A stretch of 64,000 bases of DNA from Actinomycetota bacterium (GTDB lineage Bacteria > Actinomycetota > Thermoleophilia > Solirubrobacterales > Solirubrobacteraceae). The DNA lies in contig VAYS01000017.1 of assembly GCA_005883215.1 (NCBI GenBank), positions 62,477 through 126,476 on the forward strand. The letters run 5' to 3'. The notes beneath the pieces were generated by a model. It was not told where the DNA came from. It was given only the letters and a program-made list of their open reading frames with translations, and ran no database searches. Position numbers and translations under genes: made by a program. This document shows, piece by piece, positions 49,894 through 59,471 of this stretch; positions within the stretch are counted from its first letter, which is position 1; each line of letters starts with the position of its first letter.

Positions 49894-50874
49894 GTGAATC
49901 GCCCGACGGTGACCGTGGCCCTGCCCGTCCGCGACGGGGGAGCGGGACTGGAGGCCACCCTGCACGCGGTCCGGGCCCAGGAGTTCGACCCGCCGCCCGA
50001 GCTGCTGGTGTGCGATTCGGGCTCAAGCGACGGCTCGCCCGAGGTCGCCCGTCGCCACGGAGCCCGCTTGATCTCGATCCCGCCGGCGAGCTTTGCGCAC
50101 GGGCCGACCCGCAACCTCCTCATGCAGGAAGCGCACGGCGACAAGGTGGTATTCCTCAGTCAGGATGCCCAGCCGGATTCGAGGGGCTGGCTCGCCGCGC
50201 TCGTGCGCGGGTTCGCGGCCGGCGAGCGGGTCGCGCTCGTCTACGGTCCCTACCGCCCCCGTCCGGGGGAGCCGGTGTGCGTGGCGCGGGAGCTCGTGGA
50301 GTGGTTTGCCGGGCTCTCGCCGGATGGCCGGGGACGCCTCGACCGCCTCGATCCCGACGAGCTCGGTCTGCCCGCCGCGAAACTATTGGGACCGCGGTGC
50401 TTCTTTACCGACGCCAACGGCGCGGTCGATCGCGCCGCCTGGCAGCGGGTCCCGTTCCGGGGCATTGCCTATGCCGAGGACCAGGCGCTCGCGCTGGACA
50501 TGCTGCGGGCCGGATTCGCAAAGGTCTACGTCCCGGCGGCGGCGGTTCTGCACTCGCACGGCTACCCGCCGCTCGCCCACTACCGCCGCTGCTTTGATGA
50601 GTGGCGCGCGCTGCGTGAGATCTTCGGACATCGCGAGTCGGCCGACCCGCGCCGCCTTCTCTATGAGGTCCGGCGCGGGGTCTCGGGCGATGTGCGCTAT
50701 GCCCGGCGCTCCGGGTGGGACGGCGCAGCGCTGGCCGCCCAGGCCCGCCGGTCGGTCGTCCACCACACGCTCCGCCAGGCGGGAGCGATCACCGGCTCGC
50801 GGGCGGATCGACTTCCTCCGTGGCTGCGCCGCTGGTGTTCGCTAGAGGGACGGAGAGAGCTCTATCTGGCCTAG
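49894..50874 (+). CDS. GT2 glycosyltransferase (rhamnosyltransferase-like)
   Basis: In the 326-residue product, VTVALPVRDGGAGLEATLHA, LLVCDSGSSDGSPEVARRHG, HGPTRNLLMQEAHGDKVVFL, SQDAQPDS with DAQ in the DxD place, and YAEDQALALDMLRAGF define a GT2 enzyme of the type that transfers rhamnose or similar sugars. GTG at 49894 lies 10 bp after the permease stop, so it is probably part of the exporter operon. The C-terminal ~70 residues are Arg-rich. Of the 50875-50966 gap I see nothing beyond a possible start region. Confidence 0.83.
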   Translation: MNRPTVTVALPVRDGGAGLEATLHAVRAQEFDPPPELLVCDSGSSDGSPEVARRHGARLISIPPASFAHGPTRNLLMQEAHGDKVVFLSQDAQPDSRGWLAALVRGFAAGERVALVYGPYRPRPGEPVCVARELVEWFAGLSPDGRGRLDRLDPDELGLPAAKLLGPRCFFTDANGAVDRAAWQRVPFRGIAYAEDQALALDMLRAGFAKVYVPAAAVLHSHGYPPLAHYRRCFDEWRALREIFGHRESADPRRLLYEVRRGVSGDVRYARRSGWDGAALAAQARRSVVHHTLRQAGAITGSRADRLPPWLRRWCSLEGRRELYLA

Positions 50875-50966
50875 CGGGCCGCCCAGAGGTCCTACCGTGC
50901 GTTACTGACGCCCTATGATCGGGCGCCCGCGACCGCCGGTCGGTTGCCGTCGCACCTCCGCCATCA

Positions 50967-52997
50967 ATGAGCAACCCGCACTCGACCCAAGAGGCGCCGG
51001 GCGGTTCTGCCACACAGCCCGCCGCCCTGCGCGGATTCTCCGGGCTGCGTCGTCGGATCTATCTGACCTACCGCTACCTGGGGTGGCGCAGCCTGCTCTG
51101 GCGCGCGCTCACCTTCCCGCTGCGCTTGACCCCGCTGCGCCGGCGACTGCGCCTGGATAGCCAGGCCGCCGCCGAGCTGAGACGCGCCCGGGCCTGGTAT
51201 CAACGTGAGGGCCGACCGGTGAGCATCGTGATCGCCACCTACGGTCCGCCCGGCCACGCAATCGCCGCGGTGGCCAGCGTCCGCGAGTCGGTGCGCGACG
51301 ACATGGCGGAGATCCTGGTCTGCGACGACGCCAGCGAGCCCGAGCACCAGCGGCGCCTGCGCCAGCTCGAGCGTCCCAACGTCAAGGTGATTCTCGGGGA
51401 GACCAACCGGGGCTTCGCCGGCAACGTGCTCCGGGGCCTGCGCGCCGCGGCGCCCGACCGCGACGTCGTGGTCCTCAACAGCGATGTCCGCGCCTGTCGG
51501 GGGTGGCTGGGCGCCCTGCAGTACGCCGCCTATGCCGGCGAGGACACCGGCATCGTCGGACCGAAGCTTCTCTACCCCGACGACCGCATCCAGTTCGCCG
51601 GCAGCCACCGCAACCTCGAGGCGCCGGAGTGGTTCGATCACCGCTACCGGTTCAAGCCAGCGGGCTACGGCCCGGCCAACGTGACCTATCCGGTGCTCGC
51701 GGTCACCGGCGCGTGCATGTACGTCCGGCGTGCGGTCATCGACCGTGCCGGCCCCATCGACGACGAGTACCCGATGGCCTACGAGGACATCGACTGGTGC
51801 CTGCGAGCCTGGCAGGCCGGGTTCACCGTCCTCTACTTCCCGGTGGCCGAGCTCGAGCACCTCGAGTCGGTGACCCGGGGAACGGAGGTGGGCGCGCGCG
51901 AGCGCGCGTCGCAGGAGCGGTTCTGGTCGCGCTGGGGAGGGTTCTTCGACGAACGCCAGGTCCGTACCGCGAGCGGAAAGCTGCGCGTCGTCTACGTCAC
52001 CGAGGACACCGGCGTGGGCGGCGGGCACCGCGACGTCTTCGAGCACCTCACCCGGCTGGCCGCCCGCGGGCATGAGGTCGAGCTGTTCACCCTGGGCTCA
52101 GAACCCGACTGGTTCGACCTCCGAGCGCCGGTGCGCAGTTTTGGGGATTACGACGAGCTCGCTGCGGCGCTGGCGCCGATCGACGCAATCAAGGTGGGCA
52201 CCTGGTGGAACACCTCCGAAGCGGTCTGGCGGGGCAGCGTGCTGCGCGGGATACCCGTCTACTTCGTCCAGGACATCGAGACCTCCTACTACCCCGACTC
52301 CGAGCGGGCTCGCAGCTACGTGCTGGCGTCCTATCGCGAGGAGTTCGCCTACATGACGATCTCGAGCTGGAACCAGGATCGCCTGCGAGAGCTCGGCCTG
52401 CACGCCGAGCTGATGGCGCCGGGGATCGACCTCGACCTGTTTCGCCGGCTGCCCCAAGTCGAGCGGCGATCGGACATGCTCGTCGGCCTGGGGCGCTCCA
52501 ACCCGCTCAAGAACCTGCCCCTCACGATCTCTGCCTGGCGGGGCCTGCGCGCACCGCGCCCGGAGCTGTGCCTGTTCGGCATCGAGCCCGAACTCGCCGA
52601 ACCCGGCATCCGCTATGTCGAGGCGCCGTCTGACGAAGGGGTCAACGAGCTCTACAACCAAGCGACGGTCTTCGTGCAGACCTCGGTGCATGAGGGGTTC
52701 TGTCTGCCGGCACTGGAAGCGATGGCGGCGGGCGCTCCCGTGGTCTGCACCGACGCCCATGGCAACCGCGATTTCTGCCGCGACGGCGAGAACTGCCTGA
52801 TGCCCGAGCCTTCGCCGACGGCGGTGACGGCGGCCGTGCAGCGTATCCTGGACGAGCCCGGCCTGCGCGAGCGCCTGGTTTCCGCCGGACTTCAGACCGC
52901 CCGCGAGTACGCGTGGGAGCGGCGCATCGACATGCTCGAGGCATTCCTGGAGCGCGTCGCCGAGCCGGCGGGGCGCTCCCTGTCGGCGACGCCCTAG
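50967..52997 (+). CDS. Bifunctional GT2-GT4 glycosyltransferase
   Basis: The 676-residue product begins with an amphipathic, Arg-rich region (residues ~20-80), then a GT2 domain (~84-330: VSIVIATYGPPGHAIAAVAS, LVCDDASEPEHQ, NRGFAGNVLRGL, VVLNSDVRACRG, YEDIDWCLRAWQAGF) and a GT4-type domain (~343-660: VYVTEDTGVGGGHRDVFEHL, LVGLGRSNPLKNLPLTISAW, SVHEGFCLPALEAMAAGAP with E-x7-E). Both catalytic sets are intact, so two sequential sugar additions by one chain are likely. ATG at 50967 is the best start. Confidence 0.88.
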   Translation: MSNPHSTQEAPGGSATQPAALRGFSGLRRRIYLTYRYLGWRSLLWRALTFPLRLTPLRRRLRLDSQAAAELRRARAWYQREGRPVSIVIATYGPPGHAIAAVASVRESVRDDMAEILVCDDASEPEHQRRLRQLERPNVKVILGETNRGFAGNVLRGLRAAAPDRDVVVLNSDVRACRGWLGALQYAAYAGEDTGIVGPKLLYPDDRIQFAGSHRNLEAPEWFDHRYRFKPAGYGPANVTYPVLAVTGACMYVRRAVIDRAGPIDDEYPMAYEDIDWCLRAWQAGFTVLYFPVAELEHLESVTRGTEVGARERASQERFWSRWGGFFDERQVRTASGKLRVVYVTEDTGVGGGHRDVFEHLTRLAARGHEVELFTLGSEPDWFDLRAPVRSFGDYDELAAALAPIDAIKVGTWWNTSEAVWRGSVLRGIPVYFVQDIETSYYPDSERARSYVLASYREEFAYMTISSWNQDRLRELGLHAELMAPGIDLDLFRRLPQVERRSDMLVGLGRSNPLKNLPLTISAWRGLRAPRPELCLFGIEPELAEPGIRYVEAPSDEGVNELYNQATVFVQTSVHEGFCLPALEAMAAGAPVVCTDAHGNRDFCRDGENCLMPEPSPTAVTAAVQRILDEPGLRERLVSAGLQTAREYAWERRIDMLEAFLERVAEPAGRSLSATP

Positions 52998-53005
52998 CAC
53001 CCCCG

Positions 53006-53894
53006 ATGCCGATGACTGCAGGTCCAGGGAGCCGTGTGGACATCCCATCGCTAAGGGTGTCGCGGGAGCCGGTCCGGGTCGCGATCGTCACGCCGTCCTA
53101 CAACCAAGCCCCTTACCTCGCCGAGGCGATCGAGAGCGTCCTGGGCCAGGACTACCCGCATGTCGATTACCTCGTGATGGACGGAGGCTCGACGGACGGC
53201 AGCCTTGAGATCCTCCGGCGCTATGAGGGGAGGCTCCGCTACGTGCGCGCGCGGGACGGCGGCCAGGCCGATGCGGTAAGGCACGGATTCGAGCAAACCC
53301 AAGGCGAGATCTTCGCGTTCCTGAACTCCGACGATCGGCGTTGATCGGCGAAGTGATCGAGCTGCTCCGGCGACAGCTTGGCTACGTGCCATACAGCTGG
53401 ATCGACCTGCTCGCCCGCTGGCGCATCAGTGGCTACCGCCGCCTCGAACGGCCGCCCGAAACCCGACGTTCGCGGACGCTGGCGTTTGCGGTCGGGGTCC
53501 GCGAGAACCGTCGCCATCTGCGTCGCTGGCTGTCGGACTGGCACTCTCGCGGATGGGCGGACTTCACAGCACGCGGGGGGACGACTGGATCTCACGACGC
53601 TGGCGCACTTCGGTCATGGTCACGCCCGGCACCCGAAGCATTCGCATCAACGGTACCCATCGCACTCGGATCGACGGTTCGTTGGCGCTGACGATCCGCG
53701 TCGACGGCCGGCCGGCCCTCGCGGTAGCGCTCACCGAGCTTGGCCCCTTTGAGCTCGACTGCGCGATCGACCCCCTCACCGCCTCGGGCGAGCACGAGAT
53801 CGAGGTCGAGGTCGGGCCGACATGGGTTGAGGGCGCCGCCGACCCCCGGCCGCTCGGCTGTCAGATCCATGCGGTCGAATTGTCAGGCTACTAG
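53006..53894 (+). pseudogene. Broken GT2 glycosyltransferase with C-terminal beta domain
   Basis: The 5' part (53006-53344) encodes VRVAIVTPSYNQAPYLAEAI, YLVMDGGSTDGSLEILRRY and GEIFAFLNSDD, then stops right after the DxD-type motif. The sequence then continues in other frames, with IDLLARWRISGYRRLERPPE, and near the end ALTIRVDGRPALAVALTELG and HEIEVEVGPTWVEGAADP in the frame closing at 53894. Those last pieces look like a beta-sandwich domain appended to GTs of this type. The middle of the catalytic domain is missing and the reading frame is broken more than once. Confidence 0.75.
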
Positions 53895-54583
53895 TCCAGC
53901 GAGGCTTCGATCGACGCCCGGCGCCGCGCCATGATCCGGCTGCGAAGCCGGGTCGAGACGATCATCCCGGCCATCAGCGCGAAGTCGATCGCATCCAGTA
54001 GCCGCTCGGGGAAGGTGCGCGAGTGATACGGAGCTGGCTGTTGGACCGCGCCCGCGACGGCACGCAGGTTCAGCGACACGTTGACCCCGAAGGGAAGCGG
54101 TGACCACGAGGTGTCGGCCGCGTTGATCTCGCGGAAGCGATCCACGCGATGGACCTCGCCGAACCCTGCATCGCTAAGCAGGGCAGTCAGCCAGGGAGCG
54201 TTGAAGCCGGTCTTGTGGAAGTCGTACTCGTCCTTCTGGCCGCCGTAGATGGCGCCCAGCCAGGGGTTGTGGGGTGGGGTGAACCAGCCTCCGCGCTCCA
54301 CCAGCATGGCGGCGATCACATCCAGGTCGGGCACCGCCACCAGGAGCTGTCCCCCGGGGCGCAGGATCCGGCGCCACTCGCGCAGCAGGCCCGGAACCTC
54401 TTCGGTGGGGAAGTGCTCGAGCACATGGCTGGCGTAGACGAGGTCGGCTGCCTCGTCGTCGAACGGGAGCCGACCGGAAATGTCGGCCACGACATCGACG
54501 CCGGGGGCGTCTGCGAGCGCGTCGACGTTGACGAATCCTTCGAGCGGAACTGTCCCGGAGCCGAGGTTGACGCGGATGCCCAA
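53891..54583 (-). CDS. SAM-dependent methyltransferase (Methyltransf_11-like)
   Basis: In the 230-residue product, VNLGSGTVPLEGFVNVDALA covers motif I and the start of the fold, VVADISGRLPFDDEAADLVY motif II/III, ASHVLEHFPTEEVPGLLREW and LRPGGQLLVAVPDLD the catalytic region. YDFHKTGFNAPWLTALLSDA is the typical late helix of this sugar-methyltransferase group. A hydrophobic stretch near residue 205 could anchor it. Its stop shares CTAG with the convergent broken GT2. Confidence 0.82.
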   Translation of the reverse strand: MGIRVNLGSGTVPLEGFVNVDALADAPGVDVVADISGRLPFDDEAADLVYASHVLEHFPTEEVPGLLREWRRILRPGGQLLVAVPDLDVIAAMLVERGGWFTPPHNPWLGAIYGGQKDEYDFHKTGFNAPWLTALLSDAGFGEVHRVDRFREINAADTSWSPLPFGVNVSLNLRAVAGAVQQPAPYHSRTFPERLLDAIDFALMAGMIVSTRLRSRIMARRRASIEASLD

Positions 54584-54670
54584 GGCGACAGGAGATTAGC
54601 CGGGAACTCGCGGCGCCGGGGCGCCCGCCCCGGTCGGCGCACTCTGGGCCCGCGTGAGGGCGATAAGTTG

Positions 54671-54925
54671 GTGCCGCGCGGGCAGAAGACCCAGGCCAGG
54701 CAGGATGTCGGCCGGCGGGAGTGCGACAGCCTGCAGCAGCGCACGCTGAGGCGCGCGATGGGCCACGACGAGGCGTTCGCCCGGGTCCGGCCGTACCTGC
54801 GGCGCCAGGTCGCTTACCACACGCTCCACCGTCTGATCGATCGGCCTCCGCTCGCCCGCAGCGAGGTCAGGACGCTGCCCGTGGACGCGCCCAGGGAGGC
54901 CGGCGTGGACGTGGTCGTCGCCTAG
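54671..54925 (+). CDS. Orphan 84-codon coding fragment, unknown function
   Basis: In this + frame 79 of 84 codons end in G or C, as in real genes of this genome; the opposite strand's frames do less well. The peptide includes LQQRTLRRAMGHDEAFARVR, PYLRRQVAYHTLHRLIDR and ends EVRTLPVDAPREAGVDVVVA. GTG at 54671 or ATG at 54758 could start it, but the coding signal has no clear beginning before ~54600. I think it is the 3' end of a lost gene or a short unknown gene; the family is not recognised. Confidence 0.4.
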   Translation: MPRGQKTQARQDVGRRECDSLQQRTLRRAMGHDEAFARVRPYLRRQVAYHTLHRLIDRPPLARSEVRTLPVDAPREAGVDVVVA

Positions 54926-54960
54926 TAGGGCTCCTCGAGTGAGTTTCCTTGGAACTACGC

Positions 54961-56982
54961 CTAGGAACCCCGCCGGCCCAGACGGCCTACCAGCGAGAAG
55001 GGCGCCAGCGCGACCTTGCCCAGCGCCCGGCCCCGACCGGCAACGCGCATAAGGCCTCGCTGCTGAGCCGGGGTCAGCAGCCCGTCCCGCTCGGCCAGCG
55101 GCAGGGCGTCCCCGACGCCTTCGCGCAGCTTGTCGTAGAGCCCTCCCAGCTCGGCGAGGAACTGCTCTCGCCGCAGCGCATCCCAGGCGCTTGGTGAGCC
55201 CATCCGGGCCGGGCTGCGAATGGCCTGTCGGTAGGTGTCGACCAGGTTCGCGGCGACCTCACTCCACCGCGTCCGCGCGCATGCGTCCCGCAGGGCCGCG
55301 ACCTGACCGGCCCGAGCGGGTCCGTCGCTAAGCAGCGGAAGGACGGCGTCGGCGCTCTGCTCGGCGTCCCACGGCACCAGCGTCGCCCCCTCGGGTCCAG
55401 CCAGCTCCACCAGCGAAGCTTGGGGTGCATACAGGCATGGGATGCCCGCTCGGGCCGCTTCGAACGGAGGAATGCCAAAGCCCTCATAGACGCTCGGGTA
55501 AGCGACCGCCGCGGCACGCTCATAAAGCCACGCGCGCCCGGACTCGTCCACCGGCCCGAGGTCGATCGCCAGCTTGTCGGGGTCGCCGCTGCGGGCGAGC
55601 GCCTCGGCTTCGGCCCGCCGCGAGGAGCCATACGCCACATGAGCGCCGGCAAGGACCAGCCTTCCGTCCCAGCCGTGTCGGTGAGCGAGCGCCGCCGCCA
55701 GCTCGATGGCAAAAGGCCGGTTCTTGTGGGCGTAGTTCGAGCCGAGACAGAGCAAGAAGCCCCGCTCGTCGGGATCGAGGCCGGCGGGTGGACGCGGCTC
55801 GGGTGGCTCGCGCCTCCAGATCTGGTCGCCCCCGATCCCCACCACATTGCTGCGGGCCGGGTCGATCAGGTCCTCGCGCAGGGCATCGTCGCGCGCGTGC
55901 TCGGAGAAGAACACCACGCCGTCGGCCGCCCCCAGGGCGAGACGGGTCGTGCGCCGGTAGGCGTCCCAGTCCTGCACGGTCGCGTGGTAGCCGGGTAGCC
56001 GATAGGCGATCAGGTCCTGGTGGGTCACCACGATCCGTTCGCCGAGCAACCTCAGCAGGGCGAGGTCGTCGGACGTAAACACCTGCTGCGGGCGATGCAC
56101 GACATCCGTGCGCTGCACTCCGCCGACCGCTTGCTCGTAGTCGACGGTCTCGATCGCGGGCTCCTCGCCGAAGGCGTCGCGGACGTCGGGGAAGGGGTCG
56201 GGCGGCATTACGACCCGCAGACGCACCCCGTCGCGCCGGGCGAGGGCCAGCACCAGCTCGACGACGTAGGTGGCGGTCCCGCCACCTGCGGTGTTGAGAC
56301 CGCGCCCGTCGATCGTCACCGAGAGCTCGCGCATGGCGAGCTGGACGGCGTGAACGGCCCGGCGCAGCACCGCCCGCTCGTCGCTGTGCTGAAGCTCTTC
56401 GAGCTTGGATCCTAGGTCGGGACCGGGCCCATGGCTGGTCTGGGTGGCCGGCTCCTCGCGGTCGGCGATCCGCTCGACGAAGACGTCGTCGGCGAGGACG
56501 TGGAGCAGCCCTCGCCCGGAGATCCGCCGCGACCAGTCCGCCACGGCCTCGGCGTCCGGGAGCCCGGCGTCGAAGCCGCCCGCGAGCTGGAGCGCCGGCC
56601 GACGCAGCACGAAGCAGTGGGGACGAAGCTCGACGATGGGAGGACGCAGCCGCAGGCTTTGCTCGGCGACGGCGTCGCCGGCCTCGGGCGCTTCGGACCC
56701 ACCGGCCCCCTCCCAGCGGGCCAGCGCGCCGCCGTCGTCGGCTTCGAGCACGAGCAGGGTGCGATCCGCGCGGCCCTCACCGGCCGAACGGAGCCGGTCA
56801 AGGTCGACCCCCGACCCAACCGCCACTACGAGGGGAGCATCCTCGGGAGTGTGTTCGACGACTCGTCCCAGCGCGGCTGGCCAGGGCTCGCTTTCGCGCG
56901 GCACCCAAATGCAGGCCAGCGGGCGCCCCGCAACTAGCGAGGCCAGCCGGCCGGACGTGGCGGGCTGCACGCGCCAGCTCAC
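54961..56982 (-). CDS. GT4 glycosyltransferase with degenerate N-terminal GT domain
   Basis: The 673-residue product starts at GTG 56982, overlapping the upstream stop as GTGA; the open frame above it lies inside that gene. Residues ~1-200 resemble a GT2-like remnant (FDAGLPDAEAVADWSRRISG, LADDVFVERIADR) without a DxD motif. Residues ~215-640 are a GT4 enzyme: VTIDGRGLNTAGGGTATYVV, FLLCLGSNYAHKNRPFAIEL, YPSVYEGFGIPPFEAARAGI with E-x7-E. The C-terminal ~70 residues are helical and basic. It forms an operon with the large membrane protein and the DPM-like GT2. Confidence 0.85.
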   Translation of the reverse strand: MSWRVQPATSGRLASLVAGRPLACIWVPRESEPWPAALGRVVEHTPEDAPLVVAVGSGVDLDRLRSAGEGRADRTLLVLEADDGGALARWEGAGGSEAPEAGDAVAEQSLRLRPPIVELRPHCFVLRRPALQLAGGFDAGLPDAEAVADWSRRISGRGLLHVLADDVFVERIADREEPATQTSHGPGPDLGSKLEELQHSDERAVLRRAVHAVQLAMRELSVTIDGRGLNTAGGGTATYVVELVLALARRDGVRLRVVMPPDPFPDVRDAFGEEPAIETVDYEQAVGGVQRTDVVHRPQQVFTSDDLALLRLLGERIVVTHQDLIAYRLPGYHATVQDWDAYRRTTRLALGAADGVVFFSEHARDDALREDLIDPARSNVVGIGGDQIWRREPPEPRPPAGLDPDERGFLLCLGSNYAHKNRPFAIELAAALAHRHGWDGRLVLAGAHVAYGSSRRAEAEALARSGDPDKLAIDLGPVDESGRAWLYERAAAVAYPSVYEGFGIPPFEAARAGIPCLYAPQASLVELAGPEGATLVPWDAEQSADAVLPLLSDGPARAGQVAALRDACARTRWSEVAANLVDTYRQAIRSPARMGSPSAWDALRREQFLAELGGLYDKLREGVGDALPLAERDGLLTPAQQRGLMRVAGRGRALGKVALAPFSLVGRLGRRGS

Positions 56983-59462
56983 CGGTGCACCGTCTCGATC
57001 CAGTCCAACGCCCGTCCGCACAAGGAGCGCCATCGGTCCACCGCCAGCCACTGCAGGGTGGCCGGTGTCTGCAGCTGGAGGGCCAGCGGGCCGATCGTCT
57101 CATCGGCTCCGTCTCCGGGCCGCAGTCCCCCTCCCGGCCGGCGTAGCTCCACCGGATGGGACCCCGATGAGAGCGCCACCGATCCGGCTTGCAGCCATTG
57201 CCCCGGGGTGTTGACGCCGTACACCTGGCCCACCGTGCGGCCGTCGATCGATGCGAGCACGCGCCGTGGGAAGTCGCCCCGCACCCACGCCGCGTACGTG
57301 CCAGATCGCGCGACGTCCACCGTTCCTCGGGCCTGACCGGGATCTATGGTCAGCACGGTACCCGGCACCGCGGGGTTCGGCTGCCACCCGTACGATCGAT
57401 CCCTGGCCTGCTCGGGGTGAAACTGCACCACCGGCGCGGGCACGGCAGCCACCAGGCGATCACCCGGCCGAGCTGCAGCCGCGAGACGGCGCACCTGCGC
57501 GCACGGGGCGGACGCCACCGCCGTGTCGAGGCCCTGGAGGGGCAGATGGGCCAGGATCGAGGGCTGCGCATCCCGGCGCCAGATCTCGTAGTAGCGGTTG
57601 CGGTAGACGAGGGAGAAGTTGGCCGGAGGTCGGCTGGCGGCCGGGCTGCGACGCAGCACGAGGTAGGGAAAGCTCTCCACGTAGTCCAGTCGATCGAGAT
57701 CCAGGTCAAACGAGAACCCGAAGGTGCGCTGGGGTTTGCGCAACTGAACCGGATAGGGCGCCAGCGTGTCGGACTGGGTGTTGACGGGCACGCTGCGGGC
57801 GAAGTAGCGGGCGAACTCCTCATACTCGGTGAACAGGACCAGACTCTGGGTGTGCGCGTGTTTAGCCACGTCCGCGAGGGCCTGCATCCGCCCGGCGGGG
57901 GCCAGCTTGTCGTGGTGGTAGGCCAGCGCGTCGGAGACCAGCACCGCCAGGCCGACTGCGACAGCCAGAGTCACCGGCAGGCGCGCCAGCCCAAGGCCGC
58001 TGCGCCAACGCAAGGCCGCGGGCCAGTGGACGCCCACAGCCCTCCTCGGCCGGGCCCGGCCCAGCCAGATGAGGCCCCGTGCGCCGCCCCACACCACGAA
58101 CGGGCCGGCGATGGCCAGGAGCTTGGCCACGCCATAGGGGGTCAGCCGAGAGCCGAGGATCGCCAGCACGAGCAGCGGCGGAGCGACCACGAGTAGATCG
58201 GTCCAGCGCTCGCGGGTGACGAGGGCGCGAAGCAGCGTGAGCCCCAGCCCGGCCAGCACGACCGCGATGGCGATCGCCGTGAGCGTGGCGGCCGGCTGGT
58301 GGGGGATGGGCAGCCGGTAGTCGCCGCTCAGCCACACCCCCGCGCCCTGGCTCACCTGGAGCGGGCGGGCGAGCTGTCCGAGCGCAGCTGCCGAGCCATT
58401 GGGGCCGCTGAATGTCCGCTCGGCGGTTCGGTACAGGGTGGAGATGGTGCTGAGCGCGGGGATGGCGAGGAGCAGAGCGCCGGCGCCGGCGATCAGCGGG
58501 ACCTGCAGCTGTCTCCACCCCCGCCGCGGACGGGTCGCCCGCAGCGGGCGGCGACCGATGCTCGCCGCGGCGAGCATCACCAGCATGAGCAGCGCGTAGG
58601 GAGCGCCCGCGGCGCTATAGACCGCCAGGATCCCGGCCAGCCCCACCGCCAAGGCCGGCGCGAGCCGGACGGGGCGATCGCTGCTGATGATCTCGCAGGC
58701 CACGGCGGCGCTCGCGGCCACCGCCGCCAGCGCCCCCATCTCCTTGATGCTGCCCTGGAGCGCGTACTGGTAGGTGAGGTTCGCCGAGGCGGCGACGAAC
58801 CCGATCGCCGCGGCGGCCCAGGGCCCGATCCCCACCCGCCGGGCCAGCCAGGTCAGCGTGAGCGCAGTCACCGCGGCCAACGATGCGATGTAGCCCTGAT
58901 AGAGGACCTCCGGATGGGCGCCGAGGAGCTCGCTCAGGGCGGCGAGCTGGGCGTGCGTGCCGAGTGGGTAGCCGCTGGCCAAGACACCCAGCGCTTCCCG
59001 GGCCCCGGAGCGAGGCAACGGCCCGAGCGCCGTCCCGAAGTGCTGGAGGTGATCGACGAGCAGGAAGTGAATCGACGTGTCGTTGACGAAGTTGTAGCCC
59101 GCCCACGTCCAGCCCCCCGACGCCAGCTCGGGCGCGATAAAGAGCAGGTAGGTGGCGACGGTCGCCGCCGCCGCGGCGGTCATGCCCCGCCGGCTGCGGG
59201 CGTCGCGCCCAGGCCCGATCCGCCCGCGGCCGAGCAGCAGGCCGGCGCCGGTGGCGATCAAAAGCGCCGCCAGGGCCGGGCCGCCGTGGAGGTGCACGGT
59301 GAAGACCGCGAGCGTGATCACCGTGGAGCCGCAGAAGCCGACGGGCGCCAACAGCTCCCCCGGCAGACGGCTGCCGCTGACACGGTCGATCAGCAGACCG
59401 ACCCCCAGGCAGGTTGCGAAGAAGGCCAGCGGCACCCCCAGCACCGCCGCCACGAAGTCCAT
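56979..59462 (-). CDS. Large polytopic membrane protein with extracytoplasmic C-terminal domain
   Basis: The 827-residue product has ~12 transmembrane helices (residues 1-~500) and a soluble C-terminal part with beta-rich carbohydrate-binding-like character. NFVNDTSIHFLLVDHL and GYPLGTHAQLAALSELLGA mirror the paralogue at 28334-30661. The Asn-Asp in the first large loop fits the GT-C catalytic region. It is next to a DPM-like GT2 and a GT4, so it may use an undecaprenyl-phosphate sugar made by that GT2 to decorate exported glycan. Activity inferred only. Confidence 0.72.
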   Translation of the reverse strand: MDFVAAVLGVPLAFFATCLGVGLLIDRVSGSRLPGELLAPVGFCGSTVITLAVFTVHLHGGPALAALLIATGAGLLLGRGRIGPGRDARSRRGMTAAAAATVATYLLFIAPELASGGWTWAGYNFVNDTSIHFLLVDHLQHFGTALGPLPRSGAREALGVLASGYPLGTHAQLAALSELLGAHPEVLYQGYIASLAAVTALTLTWLARRVGIGPWAAAAIGFVAASANLTYQYALQGSIKEMGALAAVAASAAVACEIISSDRPVRLAPALAVGLAGILAVYSAAGAPYALLMLVMLAAASIGRRPLRATRPRRGWRQLQVPLIAGAGALLLAIPALSTISTLYRTAERTFSGPNGSAAALGQLARPLQVSQGAGVWLSGDYRLPIPHQPAATLTAIAIAVVLAGLGLTLLRALVTRERWTDLLVVAPPLLVLAILGSRLTPYGVAKLLAIAGPFVVWGGARGLIWLGRARPRRAVGVHWPAALRWRSGLGLARLPVTLAVAVGLAVLVSDALAYHHDKLAPAGRMQALADVAKHAHTQSLVLFTEYEEFARYFARSVPVNTQSDTLAPYPVQLRKPQRTFGFSFDLDLDRLDYVESFPYLVLRRSPAASRPPANFSLVYRNRYYEIWRRDAQPSILAHLPLQGLDTAVASAPCAQVRRLAAAARPGDRLVAAVPAPVVQFHPEQARDRSYGWQPNPAVPGTVLTIDPGQARGTVDVARSGTYAAWVRGDFPRRVLASIDGRTVGQVYGVNTPGQWLQAGSVALSSGSHPVELRRPGGGLRPGDGADETIGPLALQLQTPATLQWLAVDRWRSLCGRALDWIETVHR

Positions 59463-59471
59463 CGCGGAACC

